Shown: positions 23,467 through 34,669, counted from the first letter of the stretch. The stretch is DNA of 64,000 nt from Bufo bufo (GCF_905171765.1 NC_053392.1:400389899-400453898); one strand, 5' to 3'. Notes: a model not told the origin generated them from the sequence alone. Numbers and translations: made by a program.

Positions 23467-25050
23467 GCAAGGTACTTTGCCACCCTATGTGAGTGGTGGG
23501 CAGTGGGCACAGTACAGTCAGTGGGCCTGACACTCACTGGCAGGCAACTGCAATTTTATTACAGAGGAAAAATTAAAATACTTTTTTATCTGCAAGATAC
23601 TGTGCCACCCTATATGAGTGGTGGGCAGTGGGCACAGTACAGTCAGTGGGCCTGACACTCACTGGCAGGGAACTGCAATTATATTACAGAGGAAACATTA
23701 AATGACTTTTTTATCTTAAAGGTACTGTTCCACCCTATATGAGTGGTGAGCAGTGGGCACAGTACAGTCTGTGGGCCTGACACTCACTGGCAGGCAACTG
23801 CAATTATATTACAGAGGAGAAATGTTATGACTTTTTTATCTGCAAGGTACTGTGCCACCCTATATGAGTGGTGGGCAGTGGGCACAGTACAGTCAGTGGG
23901 CCTGACAGTCACTGGCAGGCAACTGCAATTATATTATAGAGGAAAAATGTAATGACTTTTTTATCTGCAAGGTACTGTGCCACCCTATATGAGTGGTGGG
24001 CAGTGGGCACAGTACAGTCTGTGGGCCTGACACTCACTGGCAGGCAACTGCAATTATATTACAGAGGAAAAATTGAATGACTTTTTTATCTGCAAGGTAC
24101 TGTGCCACCCTATATGAGTGGTGGGCAGTGGGCACAGTACAGTCAGTGGGCCTGACAGTCACTGGCAGGCAACTGCAATTATATTATAGAGGAAAAATTT
24201 GAAGACTTTTTTATCTGCAAGGTACTGTGCCACCCTATATGAGTGGTGGGCAGTGGGCACAGTACAGTCTGTGGGCCTGACACACACTGGCAGGCAACTG
24301 CAATTATATTACAGAGGAAAAATTAAATGACTTTTTTATCTGCAAGGTACTGTGCCACCCTATATGAGTGGTGGGCAGTGGGCACAGTACAGTCAGTGGG
24401 CCTGACAGTCACTGGCAGGCAACTGCAATTATATTATAGAGGAAAAATTAAATTACTTTTTTATCTGCAAGGAACTGTGCCACCCTATATGAGTGGTGGG
24501 CCGTGGGCACAGTACAGTCTGTGGGCCTGACACTCACTGGCAGGCAACTGCAATTATATTACAGAGGAAAAATGAAATGACTTTTTTATCTGCAAGGTAC
24601 TGTGCCACCCTATATGAGTAGTGGGCAGTGGGCACTGTACAGTCAGTGGCCCTGACAGTCACTGCAGGCAACTTCAATTATATTATAGAGGAAAAATTAA
24701 AATACTTTTTATCTGCAAGATACTGTGCCACCCTATATGAGTGGTGGGCAGTGGGCACAGTACAGTCTGTGGGCCTGACACTCACTGGCAGGCAACTGCA
24801 ATTATATTACAGAGGAAAAATGTAATGACTTTTCTTATCTGCAAGGTACTGTGCCACCCTATATGAGTGGTGGGCAGTGGGCACAGTACAGTCAGTGGGC
24901 CTGACACTCACTGGCAGGCAACTGCAATTATATTACAGAGGAAAAATTAAATGACTTTTTTTATCTGCAAGGTACTGTGCCACCCTATATTAGTGGTGTG
25001 CACACAGTACAGTCTGTGGGCCTGTGGCTTCTCACACATGGGCAGGCAAC
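23460..25050. repeat. ~123-bp tandem array, 13 monomers, dimeric
   Basis: Each monomer has GGTACTGTGCCACCCTATAT, a GTGGTGGGCAGTGGGCAC block, and GCAGGCAACTGCAATTATAT. From the third monomer on, units with CAGTCTGTGG, CACTC and TTACAG mostly alternate with units having CAGTCAGTGG, CAGTC and TTATAG. The repeating unit is therefore a dimer of about 246 bp. The array lies upstream of the minus-strand transposase. Confidence 0.92.
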
Positions 25051-25059
25051 TGCAATATA

Positions 25060-26109
25060 CACTCACCTAAAGAATTATTAGGAACACCATACTAATACGG
25101 TGTTGGACCCCCATTTGCCTTCAGAACTGCCTTAATTCTACGTGGCATTGATTCAACAAGGTGCTGATAGCATTCTTTAAAAATGTTGGCCCATATTGAT
25201 AGGATAGCATCTTGCAGTTGATGGAGATTTGAGGGATGCACATCCAGGGCACGAAGCTCCCCTTCCACCACATCCCAAAGATGCTCTATTGGGTTGAGAT
25301 CTGGTAAGTGTGGGGGCCATTTTAGTACAGTTATCTCATTGTCATGTTCAAGAAACCAATTTGAAATGATTCGAGCTTTGCGACATGGTGCATTATCCTG
25401 CTGGAAGTAGCCATCAGAGGATGGATACATGTTCTCATTCTGTTTATGCCAAATTCGGACTCTACCATTTGAATGTCTCAACAGAAATCGAGACTCATCA
25501 GACCAGGCAACATTTTTCCAGTCTTCAACAGTGCAATTTTGGTGAGCTCGTGCAAATTGTAGCCTCTTTTTCCTATTTGTAGTGGAGATGAGTGGTACCC
25601 GGTGGGGTCTTCTGCTGTTGTAGCCCATCTGCCTCAAGGTTGTGCGTGTTGTGGCTTCACAAATGCTTTGCTGCAGACCTCGGTTGTAACGAGTGGTTAT
25701 TTCAGTCAACGTTGCTCTTCAATCAGCTTGAATCAGTCGGCCCATTCTCCTCTGACCTCTAGCATCCACAAGGCATTTTTGCCCACAGGACTGCCGCATA
25801 CTGGATGTTTTTCCCTTTTCACACCATTCTTTGTAAACCCTAGAAATGGTTGTGCGTGAAAATCCCAGTAACTGAGCAGATTGTGAAATACTCAGACCAG
25901 CCCGTCTGGCACCAACAACCATGCTACGCTCAAAATTGCTTAAATCACCTTTCTTTCCCATTCTGACATTCAGTTTGGAGTTCAGGAGATTGTCTTGACC
26001 AGGACAACCCCCCTAAATGCATTGAAGCAACTGCCATGTGATTGGTTGACTAGATAATTGCATTAATGAGAAATAGAACAGGTGTTCCTAATAATTCTTT
26101 AGGTGAGTT
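25060..26109 (-). mobile_element. Tc1-like element, copy B, internally deleted
   Basis: TA flanks (25058-25059 and 26110-26111) enclose inverted ends CACTCACCTAAAGAATTATT and AATAATTCTTTAGGTGAG. It is the most complete of the three copies. Nested in hAT element 2. Confidence 0.93.
25092..25961 (-). pseudogene. Tc1 transposase, one stop, internal deletion
   Basis: The frame runs from MGKKGDLSNFER (25961) to GGPTPY (25092). It has an N-terminal helix-turn-helix domain (LLGFSRTTISRVYKEW), then the catalytic motifs SDESRF, FQQDNAP and LNPIEHLWD. One in-frame TGA at about 25718-25716 interrupts it. Copy C has AGA at the same codon, so this is a single point change. Only about 36 residues separate the first and second catalytic Asp, compared with roughly 90 in Tc1 enzymes, so part of the catalytic fold is missing. 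It should not encode an active enzyme even without the stop. Confidence 0.88.
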
Positions 26110-26544
26110 TATATATAGAAAAAATAAATAAAAGCAGACTGATGTACCAGCCCTAAAAAGGGCTTTTTGGGGTGCTGTCAGGACGCTGTCCTTACAGCAG
26201 ATGAGTCTTTGAGGACTGGAGTGGACACAGAACACTGGCCTAGCTAACGCTTAACCTATTAATTCAGCAGCAGCAGCACTCTCCCTGCTCTAACTAACAC
26301 TGCAGCTTCAGAATGAATCTAAGAGGGCTGCCGTCCTTGCTTTTTTATAGGCGGTGGGAGGGTCTGGGAAGGAGGGTATGCTGATTAGCTGTAATGTGTC
26401 TGATGACTGTGAGGTACAGGGTCAAAGTTTGCTCAATGATGACATATAGGGGGCGGACCGATTATCGCATATGTTCGTGCGCCGCGGCGAACAAGCGATG
26501 TTCACTGGGAACTGTTCGCCGGCGAATAGTTTGGGACATCTCTA

Positions 26545-27056
26545 GTCTGATACCGAATGATCAAAACTAAAGATGTTCGAAAGGTTCCTGCGAGAAGAAG
26601 AAGACTACGGTATATCCTGTGGATGGAGGAGTTTGGTTACGGTGAAGAGCAGATCGGAGAATGGTAGGGGTGATGTCTAGGTACCTAAGGATCAGTGTGT
26701 ACTCCAGTTCTTCCTGAACTATCACCAAGGATGGGGTTGAGGGGGATGGCAAATATGTTTCAACCCTTTCCCCCAAAATATTGTCATATTCCCGACAACA
26801 GGGGGATTGTTGAGGAAGGGTTGAGATATATGCATATATATATGTATATGCATGCGAACACGTGCGTGCATGTATCTTATATATGCATGCATAATGGGCA
26901 CATGATAGGATGATGTGCGCAGATGTGCCCAACATCTGCGCACATCTGCCCTTAGTATTCCACAGGGGCTCATTGTGGCCAGGTTGGGAATATGTGCCCC
27001 CTTATATGTGTCCCCTTATAGTTAGTATATGCTCCCCTTTATATGTCCCCAAATTG
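26545..27056. other. Unassigned stretch with TATA/GCAT-rich tract
   Basis: Contains alternating purine-pyrimidine sequence (26826-26895, ATATGCATATATAT-like) and several CCCCTTATATGT repeats (26995-27050). Neither a gene nor a transposon end was recognised. Confidence 0.4.
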
Positions 27057-27310
27057 ACCTGAAACCAGGTACATCAGTGTGAATGTGCCCCAAGCATTCA
27101 CACTGATGCAATCTGGTTGATTGCATCAGAATGACCGGACAAGGGTCCGGTCTTCCTGATGGCTACAAAGAACTCAGATTCAACAGAATCTGAGTCCTTT
27201 GTTTTAATTATCTCCAGCGCTGCTGGAGATAATTATGCATGATAGAAACCTCCCCTCCTTCTATTATGCGCATTCCAGCAGCGCGATTACTATCGCGCTG
27301 CCTGGAATGC
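27057..27310. repeat. Cluster of seven consecutive hairpins
   Basis: Inverted repeats follow one another with little gap. 1: 27057-27070 (ACCTG/CAGGT). 2: 27072-27108 (14-bp perfect arms, CATCAGTGTGAATG). 3: 27103-27129 (11 bp, CTGATGCAATC). 4: 27125-27160 (16-nt arms with a 3-nt bubble, core GACCGGAC). 5: 27165-27202 (17-nt arms, one mismatch). 6: 27205-27235 (14-bp perfect arms, TAATTATCTCCAGC, 3-nt loop). 7: 27270-27310 (18-bp arms with one bulge). Hairpins 2-3 and 3-4 share bases at their junctions. The hairpin sequences differ from each other, so this is not a tandem repeat. Function unknown. Confidence 0.85.
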
Positions 27311-28506
27311 AAAGTGTTACAGGCGGGAGATCAAAGTCAAGCAAGTGGCGCGGTCCCGATGCGCTCGTGCAGGGACGCACGGGCTGGTGGAGTGATGTCA
27401 TCTCACTGCGCCGGCCCACGTGTCCCTGACGGTGGGCGGTGCGGGAGTGCGGGCCGCCGGCAGGCCCTGCACTGAGAGGAGAGACACCCTACTCCCTAGC
27501 AGAGGACAGAGAGCGCAGGCAGCTCTCGCTGGGGGAGTTAGAATCAACCCCAGGACGACGAGCATTCCCTGGACAACAAGCAATTAACCCCTGGAGGACT
27601 GAGTATTGATGCCCTATCCCTACCACTATCCCCCCAACTATTCCCCTACTACTATCCCACCAACGACCACCACCCATATTTGACCCTCATATTACCTGCC
27701 CATATTTCCCTATAACCCCTACCTGCCCATATTCCCTTGATCCTCACATACCCTAATTCCCCTGCCAAGTCACCCCAGCATTCACCTGCAGGGTATTAAC
27801 CCTTGCATTGCCTGCTGTACCCCTACCCTTCAGTTACCCCTGCTACCACCAATCCCCTACCCTAACCCCTGCTCCCTATTCTGTGTTAACCCCTGCTGTA
27901 CCCCTGTAACTCTGTGTCTGTGGCCTGCATTTACCCTTGCAGCGCCACCGTTAACCCTTCGTTCATAGGGATAGTTTAGAGCCAGGTGGGATGGGCTGCT
28001 AATGAATGTATGTGAGTGTATTGTATAGTTAGTTTGTGGGTGGAACTTGGGATTGAATATTGTATTTAGTGCTGTATTTATGGTGCTGTATTGTGTGTAT
28101 TGTGTACTGTAGGTGATAATAAATATCTTGTATTATTTGTATTATACCTACTGTGTAACGTGTGGTTATTAGCGGTAGCTAGCTCAGTTAGGCGCTTGCA
28201 GCTAGTTTAGTGATTGGCGTAAGGCAAGGTGAAAGTATTATTCTTTATTTAAGGTATAAATAGGCGGAGTCATCACTAGACGACTCCTCCTATTTATGAA
28301 TATTAATTATTGATATTTGCATAAATATTGGTAACTAATATTCCTCCCTTACAGCCAGCAAAAGGTTAAGATGGTCATTATTAAGACATGGCCCCCTAAG
28401 AGATGCAGACTGGATGGTATTGGTTGGCATGCTGGCAGTGGAATAATAAAGGCTTTCATCTGATTGGTATTGAATGACATATTGTAGTTTATGGCTGATG
28501 TAGGAA
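27311..28506. other. GC-rich then C-rich stretch, unassigned
   Basis: 27311-27480 is GC-rich. 27590-27960 is pyrimidine-rich with irregular repeats of TTAACCC, CCCCTGCT and CTACC. A further hairpin lies at 28254-28294 (ATAAATAGGCGGAGTC against its complement, one mismatch). No gene was recognised. The stretch may belong to one unknown element together with the hairpin cluster. Confidence 0.4.
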
Positions 28507-28696
28507 TAAGGCTACTTTCACACTAGTGTTTTTGCTGGATTCCGGCAGGGCTCAGAAAAAACGCTTCCATTACTGATAATACAAGCATCTGCATCCGTTA
28601 TGAATGGATCTGGTTGTATTATCTTTAACATAGCCAAGACTGATCCTTCATGAACTCCATCGAAAATCAATGGGGGACAGATCCATTTTGTATTGT

Positions 28697-28995
28697 AAGA
28701 ACAGAAAGGACCGCCACTCACTGAAGTCGTCTGCAAAACTCTTGTTTATTGTCACACTTAAACCTATATCCTGTGATGCGTTTCGACACTCGCAGGTGTC
28801 TTTGTCAAAGACACCTACGAGTGTCGAAACGCGTCACAGGATATAGGATTATATGACAATAAACAAGAGTTTTGCAGACAACTTCAGTGAGTGTCGGTCC
28901 TTTCTGTTCTTGCTTTATGGGATGCCAATCCTAGGACGCGAGCACCACAAACTACCTAACCAGCAGTGCCGACCTATTGGACTTTGTATCTACCA
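28697..28995. mobile_element. Palindromic Penelope-type fragment nested in MITE
   Basis: An inverted repeat centred on base 28805 has arms of roughly 105 bp. Each arm carries GAGTGTCGAAACGC, then CACAGGATATAGG, then CAATAAACAAGAG, read outward. This is the ribozyme-to-polyadenylation part of a pseudo-LTR, duplicated head to head. The right side continues as unique sequence (about 28920-28995). The exact target duplication could not be established. Confidence 0.55.
28771..28840. ncRNA. Hammerhead-like motifs sharing one core at palindrome centre
   Basis: On the minus strand UUGACAAA (28808-28801) leads into a perfect 5-bp stem II (GACAC with GUGUC, loop CUGCGA), GAAA (28784-28781), CGCA, and UC. 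On the plus strand the same order is seen (stem II GACAC/GUGUC, GAAACGCGUC), but the centre base gives UUGUCAAA, losing the conserved A6. Stem I cannot form as usual because the upstream side is the other arm. Confidence 0.4.
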
Positions 28996-29309
28996 TTTTC
29001 TATTGTGTCAGATTGTGTCTGAGAAAACATATCTATGCCCATTGACTTGCATTGTGGGTCATGACGGATCTGTTTTCCTCCGCATCACATGACGGAAAGA
29101 AAACCGCAGCATGCTGCGGTTTGCTCTCTGGTATGGGAATGCAACAAAATGGAACGGAATGCATTTTGGAGCATTCCGTTCTCTTCAATTACGTTTTGTC
29201 CCTATTGACCATGAATGGAGACAAAACGTAAGCGTGTTTTTCTGGTATTGAGACCCTATGATGGATCTCAATACCGTAAAATTGAAACGCTAGTGTGAAA
29301 GTAGCCTAA

Positions 29310-29713
29310 GTCAATGTAGGAATAAAAAAATAAAACTGATACAGAATAAGTCTCCCCACACTTTCTTTCTCTTATATTCTTGTATTAATTGTTTTCAGCA
29401 CTATTCTGCCTAGCGCATGAGCGCTTGTCATGTCTCTTTCTATGCTCAGCTGACAGGACAATGGCGGAGACCTTGCAGGATGAGGGTTTTAAAGGGCTGT
29501 GAAATCTCAAGGGATGGCTATCTGTGGATTGGCTGGCTGCACAGCATTATGGGTGATTTCACATTCCCGGGCTTCTTACTTTTACTTTCTAACACGTGCA
29601 GTCGCTATTTTAGGAAAAACTGACTAGTTACCACGAAGCACAAGGAAATTTGAATTCATTGCGAATCAAATTTTTCCTAAACTTTGGACCGAATTCCGCT
29701 TCTAATGCTTTGC
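29310..29713. other. Unassigned sequence before the solo LTR
   Basis: No gene recognised. 29660-29700 (GCGAATCAAATTTTTCC and CCGAATTCCGCTT) resembles ends of the GAATTCG-type hAT elements seen at 63692, so a decayed hAT end is possible. The LTR insertion lies directly beyond. Confidence 0.35.
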
Positions 29714-29846
29714 TGTCATGGTCTTACCTTCCTGCTGTTCTCCTTCGTTTGACATGTGCTGGCGGCCATCTTGGTTTCTGGGTTTCTTGTAGCCTTCCAC
29801 CCTGCGGCTCCTCCTTCCCACTGGGAGGAGCTGGATGCCTAGCTCA

Positions 29847-29854
29847 TATATATA
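29847..29854 (+). promoter_or_regulatory. TATA box of solo LTR
   Basis: TATATATA, 134 bp from the LTR start and 256 bp upstream of AATAAA, the expected relative position for an LTR promoter. Confidence 0.6.
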
Positions 29855-29923
29855 GGAGGTCTGTGGCTTCAGTTCCTTGCTTGGTCCTCTTGTGTTCACA
29901 TGCTTCTAAGACTGCTGCTGCTT

Positions 29924-30045
29924 CTGGTTCCTGATCCTGGCTTCGTCTGACTACCCTGCTGGTTCCTGATCCTGGCTTCGTCTGACTACCCTGCTGGTTC
30001 CTGATCCTGGCTTCGTCTGACTACCCTTCTGGTTCCTGACCTCTG
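29924..30045 (+). repeat. 35-bp tandem repeat inside LTR
   Basis: Three full units and a fourth partial, each starting CTGGTTCCTGA and ending near GACTACCCTG, with starts at 29924, 29959, 29994 and 30029. The first three are nearly identical. It lies between TATA box and polyadenylation signal. Confidence 0.9.
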
Positions 30046-30175
30046 GCTTCGCAAAGACTCTGCTCGGTTTCACCATCCGTTTGGACTTTTGCTTTACAGC
30101 TTTATTTTCAATAAAGCCTTCTTATTTTCACTTATCTCTTGTTGTACGTCTGGTTCATGGTTCCGTGACATTTGC

Positions 30176-33100
30176 TTCTCTTAATACTAGTTGTCAGGCA
30201 TAATTCACTGCAGTACAGCAGAACTTCAGTACATTGTGTGAGAGATAACACAGTCATGTCCCCTAGTAGGACTAAAAAATGTAAAAAACAAACAAAAAAC
30301 GTACAAATTTTACAGTATGTGGGAAAAAAATTAACAAAAAAAAACCTACACATGATTGTGTGTAGGGTGTCTGTGTCTATTACAGCCCTAATTATAACAT
30401 TATCGCATTATTTAACCCACTCTGTGAATTCTGTAAAATAAAATAAAAAAAATTATGCCAGAATTTTTTTTATACATCCTACATTCCAAAACCAAAATAA
30501 AAAGTTAAATCTAACCCCCTTCCCAAAAAAAATCCAAACCCAAATTGTGAATGCGTTATTCCTATTGCACCCCCAAAAAATGTTGCCAATAAAAAGTACA
30601 AAACACAACAAAACAAGCCCTTATATGGTTGTAATGACAGAAAAATTTTAAGTTATGGTGTCCATAACTGCACACACCACAAAATAAGCCAGATCACAAT
30701 GTGCCAGACTACTCTGACACTGTCCAGCCATAATTGGACAACATCAAAGTTCAGAAAAAGACTCTACCCCAATATGTATTGGTTGAATAAGGACAGGGGG
30801 AAGAAATGCTAATGGAGACATTAGCAATGTGGTAATGTACACTTTGCATGACCTAGTGACAGGTCCTTTTTTAGGGGTTAAACATAAAGTCAACATCTTA
30901 CTGCAAATTAGTTGAAAATTACAGAGAATACTTATGTGACATTCATACCAGAATCTAGGTTACTCCATGCATTTTATATGTACACATAGCAGCAAGTGGT
31001 TGATGCGTTAGCCAATGTCACACAGGGAGTTTTAATGTAGTGTTTGATTTACATCCACTTCCCAAGATTAGATACTGCTAAGCAATCCATGCAATAATGC
31101 TATTCACATATGCAGTATTTCAAGCTGTTAAAATAGCTCATACATACATAAAATAAATGGACTTAAATACCTTTCAAAAGATTCACTGGAGCGTGCTAAC
31201 ATTACAGTCCTTCTCAGTATGAACAATTACTACCACTCCATCAGCTTTGAACTACAGTAAGGGTCTATTTTAATGTCCAATATAAATGTATTCTGACAAA
31301 GATCATATCAGATATCTATGTTTCCAACCCATGGTAATCTAAAATACAATTGTATAGGTTTAAGTGGAGAAATGTCAATGTGCAATTCTAGTTTTACACT
31401 CAGATCATTTACCTGCAGTTTTAAACAATTTGGGGGGAATTTATCGAGCTCTGCACGTCAGAATTCTGGCTTTAAAGAGTCACAGAATAGGGCTTTGTGT
31501 CTTTTTGGGGTTACTTGGCAAAAAATTTTGCAACCACTCAATGCAGTTTTAAAATGGAGAAGAAAGTAAGCGTGTGTAGCTGTGTTAATTAGCTTCACTC
31601 TAGACTTATCACTGCAACTTTTTAAAAACGCTAGTAGTGGGGTGGCATAAGAGAATACCATAGCATATTTCTAGATAAAATGTTTAAAGATATACCAAAC
31701 TTTAAAAACTGTGTGACGTTTGAAAAATGTGGCAATAATACACCATTGCAGACTCATTGTATATAAGTGATGGATATTCTATAATTTAGTGATAAAGTGA
31801 CCAAATAAATGAATTACATTAATACTTTATATATTTTAATACATTCAAATATTAATATTTGAAACACTTTATTAACATAATATTTATATTCAATTACTAT
31901 AATGTTTGAGATATTTGTGGTATATGACAGGATCACTTTCTGAAATATATAGCGATGTGCCCATAGACTATCAGCAGCCAAGCATATATCAAAACAATGT
32001 ACTGGCATACACAGTATAGAATAACTAATCCAAATGTGCATGAATTCTGGAAAAAGAAATGTGCATGAAAAAAAAAAAGAAATTTACATACATGCTTTGT
32101 ACCACATTTATTAAGTGTTTTAGATACTTTCCCCCCCCACTTGTTATGTTTGTCTTAGGGCCAACTAGAAAAAAGGGGTGGGGTTTAAGATGTGCAAATT
32201 TGCACCAAAAATGTGTCAAAATTTGGATGCAAAACTAATACGTGTTATAGACTTGACAATATAAAAATGCGCCCGTTTTATCAAGTGGCTGATGCTGGAT
32301 GATAAATTTGGCACATCTTTAGACTGTCTAGTTTATACGTGGCAACATACATTCAATAGTTGTCGCTGAATGATTGTAGGGAGAAAGCTGCTGCCAGACA
32401 GACATGGGGGGAGACTAACCTTCCAGGAGAACTAAAGGATCTGTCATGGGAGAGTCAGGAGTTCCCCATACCATTAAACTGTTGACTGAAACCACTGTTC
32501 TCAACGGTTTCGGCCTGCAATACAATAATGTGCATAGGGGCCTTAAGTTACTACTCCTAATTTTTAGACAGTATAAAATCTGCCCCAGGATGTTCCTTTT
32601 CTTTTGAACATACTGAGTGTACCCTATACGTGTTGTGATTTATGCTGTTCTTTACAATGGGACCCTATATAAAAAATGATTTACAGAGCAGTATGTGTTT
32701 CTTTTACATTGGAAGGCAGTGGAAGACTTAGGCAAGTATAGAGATATACAAATTGCCTATGCTTAGGGTGTATGTTGTATATCTCCTGGATCTGAAACTT
32801 ACATACATGTTACATAAACACCTCTCTGAAAGGACATGTTTGTGTTTTCTTTGTTAAGGTGTACCTATTATTCCACAAACGTACCTTTATACACTATTTT
32901 CAATGATGTTCAGCCTCTTCTTCCTATTCATTTTGATCCCATGTATTGCAAACCCCATTTTTTTTACATGTCTCATTTCAGAGTTTCAGTTACTCCGTCT
33001 TCACAATATCTCCGATTTTGCTCTAAGGGGGTGGGACTGCAATGCAGCCGTTGCTCATACGCAGAGCACTTCTGATGTTGCCCTCTTTTCCAATAATTCT

Positions 33101-34170
33101 CTGCTGCAACGCATCGGGAGCGCGCCTATCATCCGGATCCTAGTGACCTTCCCGCTCAATTTTTATCATGGTATATATATGTTCTGTATCGGAAAACTGA
33201 TGTGATTTTTTTTATGCAAGTTTTTTAAAGACCTAACATTTATATTGGCTCTGTTGCGAAAATATAATCGATCAGCCTCCAGGAAATCAAGGAGATTGGC
33301 TGAGCGTGGGGGAATCTAACAGCCTCCTTGATTTCTCTTGATTCAGTGTTGATATGGTTAATGACCACTTCCCTTTTCTCAGCTGTTGCTCAGTGCTCAT
33401 CACTTCTACTTTTTATAGTCTCACCCCACCCTTCTGACTATGCGGTTGATAGCTTCATTTGGGTTTGGCTGAGCTGGTGTGAGATCCTCTCTGGTGTTCC
33501 TGTTCTTCCATCTCTACAGAAGTTAAGTGTCACGTTTGTTTGTATTTGTTATATTCCTTGTTGTTGTATCTGGGCCTCAGACAGAGACTTCCATTCGTCC
33601 ATCTGGGGAGGAATGGGCTGTCTCTGGTCCTATTCTTATACCAGGGCCTTATAGGGAAGTCAGGGACTAGGTATACTGCTTATGAATATTCCTACCTTCA
33701 AGGTCTATTCATATTGATAGATAGTCAGGGCCCAGATTAGGGTTGTCTAGGAGGTGACCTGTTTCTTTCCTAGTTTCCATACCCAGTTACTGTTCCCCTT
33801 CCCTCCTGTGTTTAGTGTAGAGTCCCCCCCCCCACATTGATCATGACAAGCACTCTGTCCCCAAGCTGTCACCCAGGGTGCCCCCACAATGTATGCTTGA
33901 CACCCTGGCTGACATCCTGGTGACAGAATGCACTCAAAGGGTGATTTTCACCATTTGGGAGCACTCTGTCCCCAAGGTGTCACCCAGGGTGCCCACACAG
34001 TGTATGCTTGACACCCTGGCTGACAGCCTGGTGACAGAATGCACGCAAAGGGTGATTTTCACCCTTTGGGAGCACTTTGTCCCTAAGCTATCACCCAGGG
34101 TGCTCCCACAATTTACATCTTCATGAAAGTTTATAATGTTATCCTTACTAATTATTTTAATCTATTATTT
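30176..34170. other. Long stretch without recognised genes
   Basis: 30440-30660 is A-rich with phrases shared with the piggyBac-type element at 58324-59669 (CAAGCCCTTATATGG, AAGTTATGGTGT), so it is probably an old fragment. 33260-33345 has an inverted repeat (GAAATCAAGGAG and CTCCTTGATTTC). 31000-33200 shows no transposon end or conserved coding frame. The longest frames (about 100 codons, 32903-33205 and 33328-33654) have no recognised domain. Confidence 0.4.
33850..34120. repeat. 110-bp tandem repeat, 2.5 units
   Basis: Units start at 33850, 33960 and about 34071 with GCAC(T)CTGTCCCCAAG, then CACCCAGGGTGCCC. The first two are about 95 percent alike by eye. Translation is open in one frame across the repeat but without a recognised domain. 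Confidence 0.85.
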
Positions 34171-34180
34171 CTTTTTCTAG

Positions 34181-34248
34181 GCATCGGAATTATCAGAGCC
34201 ATTTGATGAAAATGTTATTTATGAAAACGATCAGATACTTCTGATGAG
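34181..34248 (+). other. Exon-like segment, acidic, unknown
   Basis: A pyrimidine tract ending TTTTTCTAG precedes 68 bases with one open frame (ASELSEPFDENVIYENDQ...), followed by the strong donor-like GAG/GTAAGAA. Two more open stretches follow: SYSTDTDIEVE near 34350, and NDPEWESSDAIPIDTD then stop near 34617-34665, preceded by an acceptor-like TGCTTTCAG. Acidic short exons such as these could come from a host gene or a transposon accessory protein. No family is recognised. Confidence 0.3.
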
Positions 34249-34669
34249 GTAAGAAATTTTTTATATTTTCATTTTCTATTTTAAAAATTGTTCTTTCTAT
34301 TGTGATAAAATCATTTATTTACATTTCTTTGTACAATTTTGTTCAAGATTCTTATAGTACTGACACTGATATTGAGGTTGAAAGAGACCGCTGTTGGGTA
34401 TTCGTGATGATCCGGTAATTAATTCCGCACACATACAAAAGATTGGAATATTTACTTACCTATTTGTTGTGAATGCAATGATAAACACATAATTGTAATT
34501 ATTAGCTCATGTATGAATATCTTTATTTATTTATCTACAAGAACTTCTAGAATTACTAGACTGACTACACAATAAAAATAAGGAAAAATCAAGATATTCT
34601 GTACAATGCTTTCAGAATGATCCTGAGTGGGAAAGTTCGGATGCTATTCCAATAGATACTGACTAAGTT

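Larger units (their letters stand above)
20097..26544 (-). mobile_element. BED-hAT element 2, with nested Tc1
   Basis: The left end TAGAGATGTCGCGAAC and the right end, which reads TAGAGATGTCCCAAAC on the minus strand, form terminal inverted repeats. The transposase gene (minus strand, 23466-21040) is preceded by a 1.6-kb tandem array (23460-25050). A Tc1-like element sits at 25060-26109 between array and terminus. The 8-bp flanks differ (CCGAGGAC versus GTCTGATA), so the target duplication is lost or one end is rearranged. Total length without the Tc1 is about 5.4 kb. Confidence 0.75.
28510..29306. mobile_element. Harbinger-like MITE with TAA target duplication
   Basis: Ends GGCTACTTTCACACTAG and CTAGTGTGAAAGTAGCC are flanked by TAA (28507-28509 and 29307-29309). 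Internal sequence has GGATC-type motifs and ATGACGGA blocks typical of this family. It is interrupted by a palindromic insert (about 28697-28995). Confidence 0.88.
29714..30170 (+). mobile_element. Solo LTR, 457 bp
   Basis: The LTR starts TGTCATGG and ends CCGTGACA, with the exact 5-bp duplication TTTGC (29709-29713 and 30171-30175). A TATA box (TATATATA 29847-29854) and AATAAA (30110-30115) give U3-R-U5 order on the plus strand. No internal retroelement sequence adjoins it, so it is the product of LTR-LTR recombination. The TGTCA...TGACA termini and 5-bp duplication fit a Gypsy/Ty3-type LTR, but the superfamily is inferred. Confidence 0.9.

Noticed and set aside
23461..24825. Repeated 64-69-codon frames (WWAVGTVQSVGL-type)
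   Set aside because: Translation of the 123-bp array; stops recur in each unit.
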